Assembly (NCBI GenBank): GCA_052400685.1
Contig: JBQTGJ010000016.1
Source of the DNA: CAZHHH01 sp052400685
Lineage (GTDB): Bacteria; Bacteroidota; Bacteroidia; Bacteroidales; Marinilabiliaceae
Direction: 5' to 3' (one strand)
Length of the DNA stretch: 64,000 bases
Part shown: piece after piece, positions 35,104 through 43,790 of the stretch
Numbering within the stretch: position 1 is the stretch's first letter
Layout of the letters: every line of letters starts with the position of its first letter
Notes under the pieces: model-generated
Databases searched by the model: none
The model's input: the letters and a program-made list of their open reading frames with translations, nothing else
What the model was told of the DNA's origin: nothing
Position numbers and translations under genes: made by a program

Positions 35104-36396
35104 ATGACAAAAAACCAAATCGTTGAAAAAAAATATCTACGCCCATTCATCATTATTACCAGTTTATTTGCGTTGTGGGGCTTTGCCAATGACATAACCA
35201 ATCCAATGGTAGCCGCTTTCAAAACGGTATTGGAAATTTCAAACGCAAAAGCAGCGCTGGTACAATTAGCATTTTATGGGGGGTATGCCACCATGGCTAT
35301 TCCAGCCGCCCTTTTTATAAGAAAATATAGTTATAAAAAAGCCATACTGTTAGGATTAGCCATGTATGCCATTGGTGCACTGCTGTTTTATCCGGCAGCC
35401 CGCTATGAAATATTCGGCTTCTTTCTGGTGGCCTATTACATCTTAACCTTTGGCCTGGCTTTTCTTGAAACGACTGCCAATCCATATATCCTTTCCATGG
35501 GCAGCACCGAAACATCAACACGCCGGTTAAACCTGGCACAGGCATTCAATCCTTTCGGTTCACTATTGGGTATGTTTGTGGCGTCAAAACTTATATTGTC
35601 AGCCTTACAATCGGATGTACGCAATGAAGCGGGCGACCTTATTTTTAACACCTTGAGCGCGGCCGACAAAGCCATCATCCGTACGGCCGATTTATTGGTC
35701 ATCCGTGATCCGTATGTAGTGCTGGGGTTAGTGGTTATTCTGATGTTTGTGATAATCGCCGTAAGCAAAATGCCAAAAATAGAACGGACCGATACAACCA
35801 CCCCTGTCGGCATAATATTCAAACGATTAATTAACAACAAATTATATCGACAAGGCGTTATTGCCCAGGTTTTTTATGTTGCTGCTCAAATTATGTGTTG
35901 GACCTTCATTATTCAATACGCCGAAAATTTAGGCGTCAATAAAGCCACGGCACAAAATTACAACATCATAGCCATGACGCTGTTTTTAACCAGTCGGTTT
36001 CTCAGCACTATTTTAATGAAGTATATCAACTCGCGTCGATTGTTAATGTATTTCGCCATAGGGGGCATGCTCACAACGGCGGGCGTTATCCTGATAAATG
36101 GGATGCCCGGTTTATACTGTTTAATTGCCACTTCAGCATTCATGTCACTCATGTTTCCAACCATTTACGGCATCTCGCTCGAAGGGCTGGGCGATGACGC
36201 CACCATAGGTGCTGCCGGTCTGGTGATGGCCATTGTAGGCGGGGCTTTAATGCTACCATTACAAGGCGCAATTATCGACCTGGGACACATAGCATCATTA
36301 CCGGCAGTTAACGTTTCTTTTATTCTACCATTCATCTGTTTTATGGTGATTGGTCGCTTTGGCTACAAAGCCATTAAAATGAAACAACAGGGCTAA
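35104..36396 (+). CDS. fucP: MFS transporter, L-fucose:proton symporter type
   Basis: This 430-residue protein has about twelve membrane segments. The N-terminal region (FALWGFANDITNPMVAAFKTVLEI) and the segment FGLAFLETTANPYILSMG, with its proton-coupled Glu, are characteristic of the FucP/GluP sugar symporter branch. It would import L-fucose or a related hexose across the inner membrane. It follows fucU by 11 bp and precedes two oxidoreductases in the same operon. Confidence 0.88.
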   Translation: MTKNQIVEKKYLRPFIIITSLFALWGFANDITNPMVAAFKTVLEISNAKAALVQLAFYGGYATMAIPAALFIRKYSYKKAILLGLAMYAIGALLFYPAARYEIFGFFLVAYYILTFGLAFLETTANPYILSMGSTETSTRRLNLAQAFNPFGSLLGMFVASKLILSALQSDVRNEAGDLIFNTLSAADKAIIRTADLLVIRDPYVVLGLVVILMFVIIAVSKMPKIERTDTTTPVGIIFKRLINNKLYRQGVIAQVFYVAAQIMCWTFIIQYAENLGVNKATAQNYNIIAMTLFLTSRFLSTILMKYINSRRLLMYFAIGGMLTTAGVILINGMPGLYCLIATSAFMSLMFPTIYGISLEGLGDDATIGAAGLVMAIVGGALMLPLQGAIIDLGHIASLPAVNVSFILPFICFMVIGRFGYKAIKMKQQG

Positions 36397-36459
36397 CAAA
36401 ACGGCACGTTAAATATTCTAAATCAGAACAATCTAAGAACGCAACTCACAATAAACAAT

Positions 36460-37488
36460 ATGTTTAAAGAAGAAACATACGCTAAAATTGACCCCGATTC
36501 AGTACCCAAGGTGGTTTTAAATAATGGCAGTGAAATTCCGGTTGTAGGCCTCGGCACTTTTGGCTCTGACAATTATTCAGCCGATGAAATAGCTACTGCT
36601 GTCGGGTTTGCCATAAAACATGGCTACCGACACATCGATTGCGCCTCTGTATATATGAATGAAAAAGAGATCGGCGTCTCAATCAACAAGGTCATTGACG
36701 AAGGCGTGGTAACGCGCAAAGAACTTTGGATTACCTCCAAAGTATGGAACGACAGGCATGGCAATGGCGAAGTCATTGCCGCCTGCAAACAATCGTTAAA
36801 AGATCTGCAATTGGAATACCTCGATTTGTATCTCGTGCACTGGCCATTTCCGAACTACCATGCGCCAGGCTGCGATGGCGATGCCCGCAACCCGGATTCA
36901 AAACCATATATTCATGAGGAGTTCATGATGGTTTGGCGTCAAATGGAACAATTGGTCGAAATGGGGCTGGTAAAAAATATTGGCACCTCCAACATGACCA
37001 TTGCCAAAATGAAACTATTGCTTCGCGACGCAAAAATTAAACCGGTTGTAAACGAAATGGAACTGCATCCTCACTTCCAGCAACAGGAATTGTTTGATTA
37101 TATGACCGCCAACAAAATAGTGCCCATTGGATTTTCGCCAATAGGCTCGCCCAAACGCCCCGAACGCGATCGTACGGCAACCGACACCGTGGATATTGAA
37201 GACCCTGAAATATTAAAAATAGCACAAAGATTAAATGTCCATCCCGCTGTTGTTTGCATTAAATGGGCGGCTCAACGGGGTGAAGTTGTCATTCCCTTTT
37301 CGGTAAAACCATCAAAAATAATCAGTAATCTGGAAGCCGTAACTCACCATCCTCTGACCGAAGCAGAAATGAAACAAATGGCGACCATCGATAAAAACAG
37401 TCGTTTAATTAAAGGTCAAGTATTTCTGTGGAAAACGGCTAAAGGATGGGAAGACCTTTGGGATATGGATGGAATAATAGCGCAATAG
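36460..37488 (+). CDS. Aldo/keto reductase
   Basis: This 342-residue (beta/alpha)8 NADPH oxidoreductase has the catalytic tetrad visible: Asp and Tyr in HIDCASVYMNEKEIG, Lys in WITSKVW and His in YLVHWPFP. The C-terminal nucleotide segment VVIPFSVKPSKI is also present. In the operon it may oxidise or reduce a fucose-derived aldehyde or the sugar itself; the substrate is inferred only from context. It starts 63 bp after fucP. Confidence 0.85.
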   Translation: MFKEETYAKIDPDSVPKVVLNNGSEIPVVGLGTFGSDNYSADEIATAVGFAIKHGYRHIDCASVYMNEKEIGVSINKVIDEGVVTRKELWITSKVWNDRHGNGEVIAACKQSLKDLQLEYLDLYLVHWPFPNYHAPGCDGDARNPDSKPYIHEEFMMVWRQMEQLVEMGLVKNIGTSNMTIAKMKLLLRDAKIKPVVNEMELHPHFQQQELFDYMTANKIVPIGFSPIGSPKRPERDRTATDTVDIEDPEILKIAQRLNVHPAVVCIKWAAQRGEVVIPFSVKPSKIISNLEAVTHHPLTEAEMKQMATIDKNSRLIKGQVFLWKTAKGWEDLWDMDGIIAQ

Positions 37489-37527
37489 CGAAGGCTGAAA
37501 AAGAATTAACTCATAACAATAAAAAGG

Positions 37528-38592
37528 ATGACACAAATGATGAAAGCGGCTTACCTGCCAGGCAACAGCACCGTTGAGATAAAAGAGGTAGCCATTCCGA
37601 CACCGGGCCCGGGACAGGTATTGATTCGCACAAAAGCATCAACAATATGTGGCAGTGATATCCGCGCCATTTATCGTGAGCATTTGGGAAAGGGTCCCGA
37701 AGCCTATCAAAATAAAATTGCGGGTCACGAGCCTTGCGGACAAATCGTGAAATGCGGAGACAACATGAAACGGTTCAAAAATGGCGATCGTGTTATTATT
37801 TACCACATATCTGGTTGCGGCGTATGTAATGACTGTCGCAGAGGCTACATGATTTCGTGCTCCAGTCCGACGCGTGCTGCGTATGGCTGGCAACGTGACG
37901 GCGGCATGGCTCCTTATATCCTGGCCGATGAAAAAGACTGTGTTTTACTGCCTGACGAACTGACTTATACTGATGGCGCACAGGTAGCCTGTGGTTTTGG
38001 GACGGTATACGAAGGACTTGAAAAAATAGGCATTAGCGGCAACGATCAGGTACTCGTGGTTGGCCTGGGCCCTGTAGGCTTAGCGGCTTTAATGTTAGCC
38101 AAAGCTCTGGGGGCTTCAAAACTCGTTGGGGTCGATACGGTTCAGGAACGGTGTGATATTGCCATGAAACTGGGACTGGCCGATGCTGTTTTCCTTTCAG
38201 GGCCCGATACGCTCGAAAATGTAAAAGCCCAATCATACGGCCAAAAAGGATTTGAAAAAACAGTGGATTGTTCCGGTCATACACTGGGCCGCCAGCTGGC
38301 CATTCGTGCCACCCGCCAGTGGGGAAAAAACGTAATGATTGGTGAAGGGGGAACGGTTGAATTCAATCCCAGTCCCGATATTATCCACGATCAGATTTCA
38401 ATTCATGGATCCTGGGTTACCAACATCTGGCGAATGGAAGAACTGGTCGAGCGTTTGGTACGTTGGGGCATCCATCCAGAAGACCTGGTAACACAGCGTT
38501 TTACACTCGATCAGGCAGAGCAGGCTTATGCTCTGATGAATGAAGGTCGTTGCGGCAAAGTTGCTATTGTTTTTGACGAAGAAATTAAATAG
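37528..38592 (+). CDS. Zinc-dependent medium-chain alcohol/sugar dehydrogenase
   Basis: This 354-residue MDR-family enzyme has catalytic zinc ligands in TICGSD and AGHEP, and structural zinc cysteines in SGCGVCNDCRRGYMISC. The Rossmann loop is VVGLGPVGLAAL near residue 180. It resembles threonine/sorbitol dehydrogenase relatives. As the last gene of the fucose-type operon it is a candidate L-fucose or polyol dehydrogenase. No fucose isomerase, kinase or aldolase is in the cluster, so an oxidative route is possible but unproven. Confidence 0.85.
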   Translation: MTQMMKAAYLPGNSTVEIKEVAIPTPGPGQVLIRTKASTICGSDIRAIYREHLGKGPEAYQNKIAGHEPCGQIVKCGDNMKRFKNGDRVIIYHISGCGVCNDCRRGYMISCSSPTRAAYGWQRDGGMAPYILADEKDCVLLPDELTYTDGAQVACGFGTVYEGLEKIGISGNDQVLVVGLGPVGLAALMLAKALGASKLVGVDTVQERCDIAMKLGLADAVFLSGPDTLENVKAQSYGQKGFEKTVDCSGHTLGRQLAIRATRQWGKNVMIGEGGTVEFNPSPDIIHDQISIHGSWVTNIWRMEELVERLVRWGIHPEDLVTQRFTLDQAEQAYALMNEGRCGKVAIVFDEEIK

Positions 38593-38720
38593 TGTTTGTG
38601 TATAAAGTCAACTTCTGCGTTAGACTTGTATTTGAACTTCATATTTCAAACACTTAGTTTAACAGACAGACTCTATCGTCTGTCTGTTAAAGTCCCGACT
38701 TTCCGGACAGTCACTACTCT
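38591..38720 (+). repeat. Dispersed intergenic repeat, internally deleted copy plus a second end fragment
   Basis: The copy starts TAGTGTTTGTGTATAAAGTC and passes directly from TCTGCGTTAGACTTG to TATTTGAACTTCATATTTCA, so the middle third is missing. At its right end two elements meet, giving the perfect 14-bp inverted repeat TTTAACAGACAGAC / GTCTGTCTGTTAAA at 38658-38691. Confidence 0.65.
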
Positions 38721-38721
38721 A

Positions 38722-38840
38722 TCCGATGATTGTCCCTTACTTTGTCCGATGGTTGTCCCTTACTTTGTCCGATGGTTGTCCCCTACTTTGTCCGATGGTT
38801 GTCCCCTACTTTGTCCGATGGTTGTCCCCTACTTTGTCAC
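38722..38840. repeat. Tandem 23-bp repeat, five copies
   Basis: TCCGATG recurs at 38722, 38745, 38768, 38791 and 38814, exactly 23 bp apart, with TTGTCCCCTACTTTG between. A sixth unit diverges at 38837. The unit is not palindromic. It lies between two dispersed-repeat copies downstream of the fucose operon. Confidence 0.85.
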
Positions 38841-38847
38841 TGTTCCT

Positions 38848-38965
38848 ATAGCCAAACTCCCGACTTCGTTATACTGGCTCTCAAACCATTCACATACAGC
38901 AGTAAACTCAGTTATTAAGAACTTTGAAAACCTCAAAAACAACGTTTTATCCAGTGTCACATAAG
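38848..38965 (+). repeat. Dispersed intergenic repeat, decayed copy
   Basis: CCCGACTTCGTTATACTGGC, TCTCAAACCATTCACATACA, GCAGTAAACTCAGTTATT, and a tail CAGTGTCACATAAG. The remaining bases to 39078 show nothing recognisable. Confidence 0.45.
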
Positions 38966-39078
38966 TTTTAGGACAAGACAAGCAAGGCTTCGCTATATAA
39001 AAAAAAGCAGGGACAACCAACGTTCCATCCAATTATGGGCTTAAAAAATTATCACTGCAAAATAAAGCAGGCATCCAT

Positions 39079-39552
39079 TCAAACCAGCTCACAAACCTCC
39101 GCCTCTACACATTGAGCCAACTGATGCGGTTCAACTTTAATCTGAAGCCCCCGCTGGCCGCCACTAATGTATATAAAATCATAATCGAAAACCGATTGAT
39201 GAAAGAACACCGGATAGTGTTTTTTCATTCCCAAAGGCGAGCAGCCACCACGAATATAGCCGGTCAGTGGCAAGACCTCTTTCATGGGCACCAAATCGCA
39301 TTTTTTATTCCCCGACACCTTTGCTGCGAGCTTAAGATTCACCTCTTCAGCACCGGGCACCATACAAACAAAAACGCCGGATTTATCGCCCCGTAAAACC
39401 AACGTCTTAAAAACCCGTTCCACCGGCTCATTCAATTGTTCTGCCACGTGAATGGCGCCCAAATCCTTTTCATCAACCCGGTACGGAATCAATTCATAAG
39501 GTATATTGTGGCGGTCCAGAATGCGGGCCGCATTAGTCTTTGAAATTTTCAT
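39079..39552 (-). CDS. ybaK: Cys-tRNA(Pro)/Cys-tRNA(Cys) deacylase
   Basis: YbaK hydrolyses cysteine wrongly attached to tRNA-Pro. The 157-residue protein starts MKISKTNAARILDRH and has the YbaK/EbsC landmarks FKTLVLRG, LKLAAKVSGNKKC and YIRGGCSPLGMKK, including the conserved Lys and GGCSP segment. The ATG at 39552 gives the normal length; an in-frame start 114 bp upstream would run into a dispersed repeat. It appears monocistronic. Confidence 0.9.
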   Translation of the reverse strand: MKISKTNAARILDRHNIPYELIPYRVDEKDLGAIHVAEQLNEPVERVFKTLVLRGDKSGVFVCMVPGAEEVNLKLAAKVSGNKKCDLVPMKEVLPLTGYIRGGCSPLGMKKHYPVFFHQSVFDYDFIYISGGQRGLQIKVEPHQLAQCVEAEVCELV

Positions 39553-39616
39553 CGTTATTTTTATGTTGCATGTTGCATTTCGCACCACTGAACAGTCAAT
39601 TTTGACTGCAAAGATA

Positions 39617-39748
39617 CTTAGTGTCTGCAAAAAAACGCCACTTTTTTTCGTTACGCTCGCTTTCAAAATGATTCATTACACCAGCATACTCACATTATTC
39701 AACCCCGGGAAGTCTTGATTCTGAACATCTTTTATCAAGCACTTAAAT
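39617..39748 (+). repeat. Dispersed intergenic repeat, decayed copy
   Basis: TTAGTGTCTGCAAAAAAACG, TTCGTTACGCTCGCTTTCAA, ATGATTCATTACACCAGCAT, ACTCACATTATTCAACC. From 39749 to 39995 only AT-rich sequence with no gene or clear promoter was seen. Confidence 0.55.
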
Positions 39749-39995
39749 TTTCTTACGGAGATCACTTTAATGGCCTGCACAACAGCCTGCACAAAGTAAT
39801 ACAAGCTTATCCTTTAATTACTTGCCTCGCATTCAACAAACCTTATTAACTACCAGCCATACAATATTTCACTATCACCAAACAGATATCACCTTTTTTC
39901 CTGTAAAGAATTATTATTTTAGCTGTCTGGTAAACATATTGTTATAACCAACTACTAACGGAATTACAAACAACAAACTATAAAATCATAACATA

Positions 39996-40595
39996 ATGAA
40001 CGAATTAGGCAGTTCTGTTTTGTCAGCGGCCGCGTTGTTATTTTTTCTGATTGACCCACTGGGCAACATCCCGGCTCTGCTGGCTGTTTTAAAAGGCATT
40101 GATCCCAAACGGCAACGGCTCATCATTGCGCGCGAGCTCCTTCTGGCCTTGGTCGTCTTAATACTGTTTCTCTTTGCAGGAAAGCCATTGCTAAACTTTC
40201 TGCAATTGGGACAGGAAGCCGTCACCATATCCGGCGGCATTATACTGCTTATCATAGGCATCCGGCTTATATTTCCACAGGCCTCAGGCGTTATGGGTGA
40301 GACCCCTGCCGGCGAACCTTTTTTAGTGCCCATTGCCATTCCTATGATCGCCGGGCCATCAATCATGGCCATGCTCATACTAATGACGCAAAGTCAACCC
40401 GGCAATATGCTGAACTGGTTTCTGGCATTAATTCTTGCCTGGAGTCTGGCAGCCATCATCCTGATGACAGCACCGGCACTAATGCGTGTTTTAAAAGAAC
40501 GGGGACTGGCAGCCGTGGAACGACTTATGGGCATGATACTTCTCATGATGGCCGTACAAATGCTCATCAATGGTTTTAAAGAAATATTCGCATAA
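39996..40595 (+). CDS. MarC family integral membrane protein
   Basis: This 199-residue protein has six hydrophobic segments. Landmarks are FFLIDPLGNIPALLAVLKG near the N-terminus, the GGIILLIIGIRLIFP helix and FLVPIAIPMIAGPSIMAMLI, all typical of MarC/UPF0056. The family was once linked to multiple antibiotic resistance, but its transport role is unsettled. It stands alone, divergent from ybaK. Confidence 0.88.
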   Translation: MNELGSSVLSAAALLFFLIDPLGNIPALLAVLKGIDPKRQRLIIARELLLALVVLILFLFAGKPLLNFLQLGQEAVTISGGIILLIIGIRLIFPQASGVMGETPAGEPFLVPIAIPMIAGPSIMAMLILMTQSQPGNMLNWFLALILAWSLAAIILMTAPALMRVLKERGLAAVERLMGMILLMMAVQMLINGFKEIFA

Positions 40596-40617
40596 TACAG
40601 AAATAAAAACCGCAGAT

Positions 40618-40677
40618 ATAATCCTCCTGTCCATAACGTCCAACGCCTGATTTTATGGACAGTCACGAATTAAACCG
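40618..40677 (+). repeat. Dispersed intergenic repeat, short end fragments
   Basis: CCTCCTGTCCATAACGTCC followed by ATTTTATGGACAGTCACGAA: the two ends with most of the interior lost. Confidence 0.45.
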
Positions 40678-40709
40678 TAAGAAATAAGTCGCCCCAAAAG
40701 CGAAAAGAA

Positions 40710-41618
40710 TCAGCTTTCTTTTCGCTTACCAAAAACGTTCAAAACAATCAGCGACAAGCCAATCACAACCATCCCGATGACAGATATTAAATCGGGTTTT
40801 TCATCTTTTATGAGCAGCCAGCTGAGAATGGCACCCGACACCGGAATAAGGAACTTCCAGACATTAAGCTCGGAAATCTTCACCCCCGGTCGTTTTATAA
40901 GACCAAACCAGATGGTAAATGCCGCAGCCGACAAAAAACTCAACCAACCCAACGACAAATAATATTCAAGGGGAAAAGGACCCATATTCAACCCTTCGAG
41001 CGGCACCGACACCGCAAAAAGCATAAATCCGCCAATCATCAGCGATGACGAGCTCAGCACAACCGGCGATACTCCGGTCGATTTTTTCAACACCAGCACA
41101 CTTGAATAACCGGAACTAAAATTATTGATGATAAGCAATAATATACCCAGCCACTCATACTCTCCTTTCATTTCAACATTAGCCCGCCCCAGTGTGATGA
41201 TAGCTATACCGGCTACACCAATAAGAATACTAAGTAACTTAGCGCGTGTCATCCGGTCATTTTTAAGGGCAAAATGCACAAACACGGCAACAAATAACGG
41301 CGATGAACCCACCACCATTGCCGCAAGGGCACCCGGCACCAAATTAAGGCCACTATAGAACAACGCATACTGAAATGTAATCTGTACCAACGAAATGAGC
41401 AATATAAACCAGGGATGCTGCCTTATTTGAGTAAAAAACTGACGCGGATTACCAAAATACAAAAACAATAGAATGCCGGAAATAAAAAACCGAATGCCGG
41501 CAAACTGAAACGGCGTCTGGTATTGCAAGCCGATCTTAACCCCCACAAAGGCGGTTGACCAAAGCCAACTGGCTACAATTGCCAAAAAAGTGGTACTGTT
41601 CAAAAATTTCTTCATCAT
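40710..41618 (-). CDS. EamA/DMT-superfamily transporter
   Basis: This ~303-residue inner-membrane protein has ten hydrophobic segments arranged as two EamA repeats (first from FLAIVASWLWSTAFVGVKIG, second from about LGILLLIINNFSSGYSSVL). The family exports or imports small metabolites such as amino acids; the substrate is not predictable. Starts at adjacent ATG codons (41618 or 41615) fit the family better than an ATG at 41651, which adds a non-membrane leader. GAAATAGAG precedes the chosen start. Confidence 0.82.
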   Translation of the reverse strand: MMKKFLNSTTFLAIVASWLWSTAFVGVKIGLQYQTPFQFAGIRFFISGILLFLYFGNPRQFFTQIRQHPWFILLISLVQITFQYALFYSGLNLVPGALAAMVVGSSPLFVAVFVHFALKNDRMTRAKLLSILIGVAGIAIITLGRANVEMKGEYEWLGILLLIINNFSSGYSSVLVLKKSTGVSPVVLSSSSLMIGGFMLFAVSVPLEGLNMGPFPLEYYLSLGWLSFLSAAAFTIWFGLIKRPGVKISELNVWKFLIPVSGAILSWLLIKDEKPDLISVIGMVVIGLSLIVLNVFGKRKES

Positions 41619-41804
41619 CTCTATTTCAGGATGCAAAAGTGCAAAAAACAATCTGTTTTTCTTAACGATTTGACCGGAGTCCAGTCAAAACCCGCCCATT
41701 GCTTCGCCATTGAAACCATTTATAAGTTTGCCACTCCTTTTGTTTGTTTCAATATCTATCAAAGAAAAAGCATAAAGAATGTTGTAAATGGACATTGAAA
41801 CCAA

Positions 41805-41854
41805 ATAAAAAACCCCGGAGAAAAACATTACCGTAATAAGCGTTTCCTCCGGGG
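41805..41854 (-). terminator. Terminator of the thi operon
   Basis: Minus strand CCCCGGAG (41854-41847) pairs with CTCCGGGG (41820-41813) around a 26-nt loop and is followed by TTTTTTA. It ends transcription about 45 bp after the thiC stop. Confidence 0.85.
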
Positions 41855-41868
41855 CTTTAACAAACAAA

Positions 41869-41898
41869 CCCTAATCCTAACCCTAACCCTAACCCTTA
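41869..41898 (-). repeat. TTAGGG-type hexamer repeat at the thiC stop codon
   Basis: On the minus strand the thiC stop TAA opens into TTAAGGG-TTAGGG-TTAGGG-TTAGGA-TTAGGG, five near-perfect units of the telomere-like hexamer. In the mRNA this gives four GGG runs able to form a G-quadruplex between stop codon and terminator. Confidence 0.85.
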
Positions 41899-43173
41899 AT
41901 CGATATTTCTATCATTTTTAACGGCACATAAATTACCACACATCGTGCAATGATCTTCCTCGCGGCTTTCGGAAGCTTCTTTGCGCTCACGGGCAATGTG
42001 AGGATCCAAAGCCTGTTCATAAATTGCCTCCCAATCCAGATCCCGACGTGCTTTTGACAACAAATAATCGCGCTGAGCGGCCCCTTTCACCTTATTCACA
42101 ACATCGGCACTGTGAGCAGCAATGCGTGAGGCCATAACCCCCTGTCTCACATCGTCGATATCTGGCAGACAAAGATGCTCAGCCGGCGTAACATAACATA
42201 AAAAATCAGCGCCATGAATGGCAGCCACTGTGCCACCAATGGCTCCGACAATATGATCGTACCCTGGCGCAGCATCAGTCACCAAAGGACCTAAAACATA
42301 AAAAGGCGCGTTGTGACACACCCTTTTCATCAGACGCATATTGGCTTCAATCTGATCCAAAGGCATGTGTCCGGGGCCTTCAACCATTACCTGCACCCCG
42401 CTATCGCGTGCCCGATCGACCAACTCACCCAAAATGAGCAACTCCGACAACTGAGCCCTATCGGTGGCATCGGCTCCGCAGCCCGGACGTAACCCATCGC
42501 CAAGACTTATGGTGACATCGTGTTTTTTGCAAACATCAAGAATCCGGTCATACTGCTCATACAAAGGATTCTCGCAATTATTCACGGTCATCCATCGTTT
42601 CAACAACGCCCCGCCCCGGCTTACAATACCGGTAACACGCTCGTCGTTTTCTAAAAAGGAAAGAGAAGAACGTGTAACACCACAATGAAGCGTCATAAAA
42701 TCAACCCCCATAACAGCCTGAGCCTCTATCTCACGGAACAAATCTTCGACAGCCATTTCAGCCACAGGCTTTCCCTCTCTCAACAAACGCGTGGCCACAC
42801 CATAAACAGGCACTGTGCCCACCATTACCGACGAAGAACCGATCACATTCTGCAAAATAGTTGTCAAATCGCCACCTGTCGACAAATCCATGACCGCATC
42901 GGCGCCATAGGTTATGGCCGCTTTCATCTTCGCCAACTCCTCACTCATATTGCAATGCCTTTCAGACGTCCCGAAATTAGCATTCACTTTTGTGCTTAAG
43001 CCGTTTCCAATTCCCCGCACCGGGAAATTATGGTGCTTATTTTTAGGTATTACAATACGTCCCGCAGCAATTTCTGACCGAAGCCATTCGGGCGAAACCA
43101 ACTCCGCTGTCGCCACCTGACGCATTTCGGACGTAATAACACCATCTTTTGCATATTGAATTTGTGTTTTCAT
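41896..43173 (-). CDS. thiC: Phosphomethylpyrimidine synthase
   Basis: ThiC is the radical-SAM enzyme that rearranges aminoimidazole ribotide to HMP phosphate for thiamine. The 425-residue protein is the short form lacking the N-terminal domain of E. coli ThiC. It contains GADAVMDLSTGGDL, VMVEGPGHMPLDQI, VLGPLVTDAAPGYDHI and a C-terminal Cys cluster, HCTMCGNLCAVK, as iron-sulfur ligands. The third Cys is one residue closer than in E. coli (CxxCxxxC). It is the last gene of the riboswitch-controlled operon; its start touches the end of thiE. Confidence 0.96.
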   Translation of the reverse strand: MKTQIQYAKDGVITSEMRQVATAELVSPEWLRSEIAAGRIVIPKNKHHNFPVRGIGNGLSTKVNANFGTSERHCNMSEELAKMKAAITYGADAVMDLSTGGDLTTILQNVIGSSSVMVGTVPVYGVATRLLREGKPVAEMAVEDLFREIEAQAVMGVDFMTLHCGVTRSSLSFLENDERVTGIVSRGGALLKRWMTVNNCENPLYEQYDRILDVCKKHDVTISLGDGLRPGCGADATDRAQLSELLILGELVDRARDSGVQVMVEGPGHMPLDQIEANMRLMKRVCHNAPFYVLGPLVTDAAPGYDHIVGAIGGTVAAIHGADFLCYVTPAEHLCLPDIDDVRQGVMASRIAAHSADVVNKVKGAAQRDYLLSKARRDLDWEAIYEQALDPHIARERKEASESREEDHCTMCGNLCAVKNDRNID

Positions 43174-43790
43174 TAAGTAAGGTTTAAAAGATTAGTCATT
43201 TCATCCACCCGCTCGTCAAAATCAGCCGTCTGCATCAGGTGTCGTACCATCGCCACATTACGGGCGCCCGCTGCGGTCACCCGATCCATATTGTCAGGAA
43301 AAATACCCCCGATGGCCACAACCGGCACATGAGAAAAGCCAACGACTTCCGACAACAGCTCCGTTCCCACGGGAGCATCGGGCTTCGCCTTGGCATTGGT
43401 GGGAAACACAGGACCAAAACCGATATAAGCCGGATTTTGTGTCAGGGCTTCACGCGCCTGCAGCAAAGAGTGGGTTGACAAACCAATTTTCATATCACCC
43501 ACAATACGTCGGGCCTCTTCGATGGAAATATCATCCTGCCCCAGATGCAAATAATCGGCGTCGCAAATAACGGCAATGTCAGGACGGTCATTAATAACAA
43601 AGCAGGTGTTGGTGCCTCGCGTTATGCGCCTTATCTCGTTGCCGGCTGCAATCAATTCCCTGTCCGACAAATGTTTTTCCCGGAGCTGAAGCATCCCAAC
43701 GCCATGCCGCACACATTTATGAGCTATTTCGGCATAAGACAAATGCTGCGGCTTCGTTATAATTACATACAAACCAAAATCGTTCATCAC
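43173..43790 (-). CDS. thiE: Thiamine-phosphate synthase
   Basis: ThiE couples HMP pyrophosphate with thiazole carboxylate phosphate to give thiamine phosphate. The 205-residue TIM-barrel protein has VGMLQLREKHLSDREL near residue 31, FVINDRPDIAVICDADYLHLGQ and IGFGPVFPTNAK near 122, and a GGI phosphate-binding loop in PVVAIGGIFPDN. It overlaps the thi4 stop by four bases and thiC by one, so the operon is tightly coupled. Confidence 0.95.
   Translation of the reverse strand: MMNDFGLYVIITKPQHLSYAEIAHKCVRHGVGMLQLREKHLSDRELIAAGNEIRRITRGTNTCFVINDRPDIAVICDADYLHLGQDDISIEEARRIVGDMKIGLSTHSLLQAREALTQNPAYIGFGPVFPTNAKAKPDAPVGTELLSEVVGFSHVPVVAIGGIFPDNMDRVTAAGARNVAMVRHLMQTADFDERVDEMTNLLNLT

Noticed and set aside
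41685..41867. Minus-strand frame of 60 residues downstream of thiC
   Set aside because: It runs through the thi operon terminator stem, so it is unlikely to be translated.
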